DNA of 6,576 nt from Verrucomicrobiaceae bacterium. GTDB taxonomy: Bacteria > Verrucomicrobiota > Verrucomicrobiia > Verrucomicrobiales > Verrucomicrobiaceae. The stretch is from positions 1-6,576 of the forward strand of contig CANHTV010000216.1 in the NCBI GenBank assembly GCA_947463285.1. Reading direction: 5' to 3'. A program made the position numbers and the translations under genes. Of the stretch, positions 5,300-6,576 are shown one piece after another. The notes beneath the pieces are model-generated. The model did not search any database. It saw nothing but the letters and a program-made list of their open reading frames with translations, and was not told where the DNA came from. The first letter of the stretch is position 1; every line of letters begins with the position of its first letter.

Positions 5300-6576
5300 A
5301 TGACGCGCCGCCTACCGTTTTTTTTGAAGCACCTGCCTCTGCTGATGCAGATCATGGCGCTTTTTGTGGGCATCCGCAGCATGGCTGAGGAAGACGCGCC
5401 GTCCGCCCTGGATCTGCCGGGCGAGACGGTGGTGATCTACAATCCCGAGTATGCGCAGTCTCGTGAGCTGGCGGAATACTATGCGCAAAAGCGCGGCATC
5501 CCGGGGGAGAGGGTGATCGGCCTGGAATGTCCCATCGACGATTCCATGTCGCGTGAGCAGTATGAGCAGATGATCCGCAAGCCGCTCTTTGATGCCTTTG
5601 TGCGGCGCGGCTGGTGGAAGCTGTTGCAAGGCACGGTGAAGGATCTGGAGTCGGGCAAGGATCGCACGGGGTTCGTCATTTCTGAAACCAGTGTGCGGGT
5701 GGTGGTCCTGATGCGCGGCATTCCTTTTCAAATCCGTCGTGATCAGCAAAACCCGCAAAACGCCAAGGAGGACGAAGCCAGTGTGGACAGTGAGCTTTGT
5801 CATCTCGGCTTTCCGCGCCAGCCTCTCGCCGGGGCTCTGCGGAATCCGTATTTCGATAAACCGATCCGCTTTCAGATGAATCAGGGGGCCGCTGGTCAGT
5901 TACTGGTGGGCCGTCTCGATGCGCCGGATGCTGATACGGTAAAACGCATGATTGATGATGCGATCAGCACTGAAGCTGGTGGTCTGCGTGGGCGTGCGGT
6001 GGTGGATCTGGCGCAGAAAACTGGGGCTTATCAGGAAGGTGAAGACTGGCTCACGCGTAGCGCCATTCTCTTTCGTCAGCATGGCATTCCTGTGTTTATC
6101 GACAAAGATGAGCCGCTCATTGCGGACCACTGGCCGCTGCCGGATACGGCGCTCTATTTCGGCTGGTACAGCGCGACGATGAGCGGTGCAGTGGCCAGCC
6201 CCTCATTCCGGTTCATGCCAGGTGCGGTGGCCTGTCATCTCCACAGCTTCAGTGCGGCCGCGATTCGCTCCAAAGACCGACACTGGGTCGGCCCACTGCT
6301 GAATCAAGGAGCCGCTGCAGCTTTGGGAAATGTCTTCGAGCCTTACCTGAGTCTGACCGTCCACTTTGACATCTTTAACAAGCGGCTGCTGGAGGGCTTT
6401 ACGCTGGTGGAAGCTGCGTGGAATGCCACGCCTGTTCTCTCATGGATGAATGTGGTCTGCGGAGATCCGCTGTATCGTCCGTATGCCAAAGGGCCTGGCT
6501 CATCCATGGGGGATGGGCGCTCTCGTGATTATGCGCTCTATCAGGGCACGGCGATGCGCTACACGGATGAGAACAG
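5300..6576 (+). CDS. TIGR03790 family protein, exosortase-associated, secreted (3' end outside window)
   Basis: At least 425 residues are visible with no stop before the window end. Residues 1-29 form a signal peptide: Arg3-Arg4, a hydrophobic core (about 12-25) and a likely SPase I site after SMA (27-29), so the protein is exported. Family features are VVIYNPEYAQSRELAEYYA (44-62), VVVLMRGIPFQI (134-145), SVDSEL (161-166), NPYF (182-185), LVGRLDAP (202-209), YFGWYSATMSG (286-296), GAVACHLHSFSA (308-319), WVGPLLNQGAAAALGNVFEPYL (329-350) and a block from FNKRLLEGF to CGDPLYRPY (359-395). The recognised domain ends near residue 395 and an unrecognised C-terminal extension continues past the window. 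TIGR03790 is an uncharacterised family reported only in genomes with exosortase, the PEP-CTERM sorting enzyme. Order and motifs resemble C25/caspase-like peptidases (see findings). It follows the PhnP-like gene by 7 nt. The ribosome site is weak. A run of eight T (5318-5325) lies in the signal-peptide codons. Confidence 0.88.
   Translation, partial: MTRRLPFFLKHLPLLMQIMALFVGIRSMAEEDAPSALDLPGETVVIYNPEYAQSRELAEYYAQKRGIPGERVIGLECPIDDSMSREQYEQMIRKPLFDAFVRRGWWKLLQGTVKDLESGKDRTGFVISETSVRVVVLMRGIPFQIRRDQQNPQNAKEDEASVDSELCHLGFPRQPLAGALRNPYFDKPIRFQMNQGAAGQLLVGRLDAPDADTVKRMIDDAISTEAGGLRGRAVVDLAQKTGAYQEGEDWLTRSAILFRQHGIPVFIDKDEPLIADHWPLPDTALYFGWYSATMSGAVASPSFRFMPGAVACHLHSFSAAAIRSKDRHWVGPLLNQGAAAALGNVFEPYLSLTVHFDIFNKRLLEGFTLVEAAWNATPVLSWMNVVCGDPLYRPYAKGPGSSMGDGRSRDYALYQGTAMRYTDEN

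Noticed and set aside
5312..5803. 163-residue open frame on the - strand
   Set aside because: It lies antisense to the TIGR03790 gene, which reads continuously through this region with family motifs.
1..6576. Search for mobile elements, CRISPR, tRNA, toxin-antitoxin or defence genes
   Set aside because: No repeat arrays, transposase motifs, terminal repeats, cloverleaf tRNA or defence-family motifs were seen; all long coding stretches are accounted for by the genes listed.

Overview
The window reads as an ordinary chromosomal segment of a bacterium of the Verrucomicrobiota, perhaps near Prosthecobacter or Verrucomicrobium. That placement is inferred from three things: a TIGR03790-type exosortase-associated protein, a cyanobacterial/plastid-type glucose-6-phosphate isomerase, and start codons that mostly lack a Shine-Dalgarno sequence. 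No insertion sequence, CRISPR array, tRNA or phage gene is visible. Coding density is high.

Layout. Bases 1-47 are the 3' end of a 5S rRNA, so a ribosomal RNA operon ends here, closed by a hairpin-plus-T-run terminator. A leader of about 250 bases with two perfect inverted repeats follows, then pgi on the + strand (336-1910). A long hairpin separates pgi from the convergent rseP (1975-3495, - strand), and tcdA lies upstream of rseP on the same strand (3608-4402 or 4438). A short divergent intergenic region then leads to two + strand genes 7 nt apart: a PhnP-like metallo-beta-lactamase-fold hydrolase (4507-5292) and a secreted TIGR03790 family protein (5300 to beyond the window end).

How the genes relate. 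pgi is central carbon metabolism. tcdA is tRNA modification (t6A to cyclic t6A at position 37). rseP is an intramembrane site-2 protease of envelope-stress signalling. These three look like unrelated housekeeping neighbours. The last pair may be an operon. The TIGR03790 family is known from genomes that carry exosortase (the PEP-CTERM protein-sorting system), so this genome probably encodes exosortase elsewhere. The TIGR03790 protein is the least understood gene here, and its layout resembles clan CD (gingipain/caspase-like) peptidases with an altered active site.
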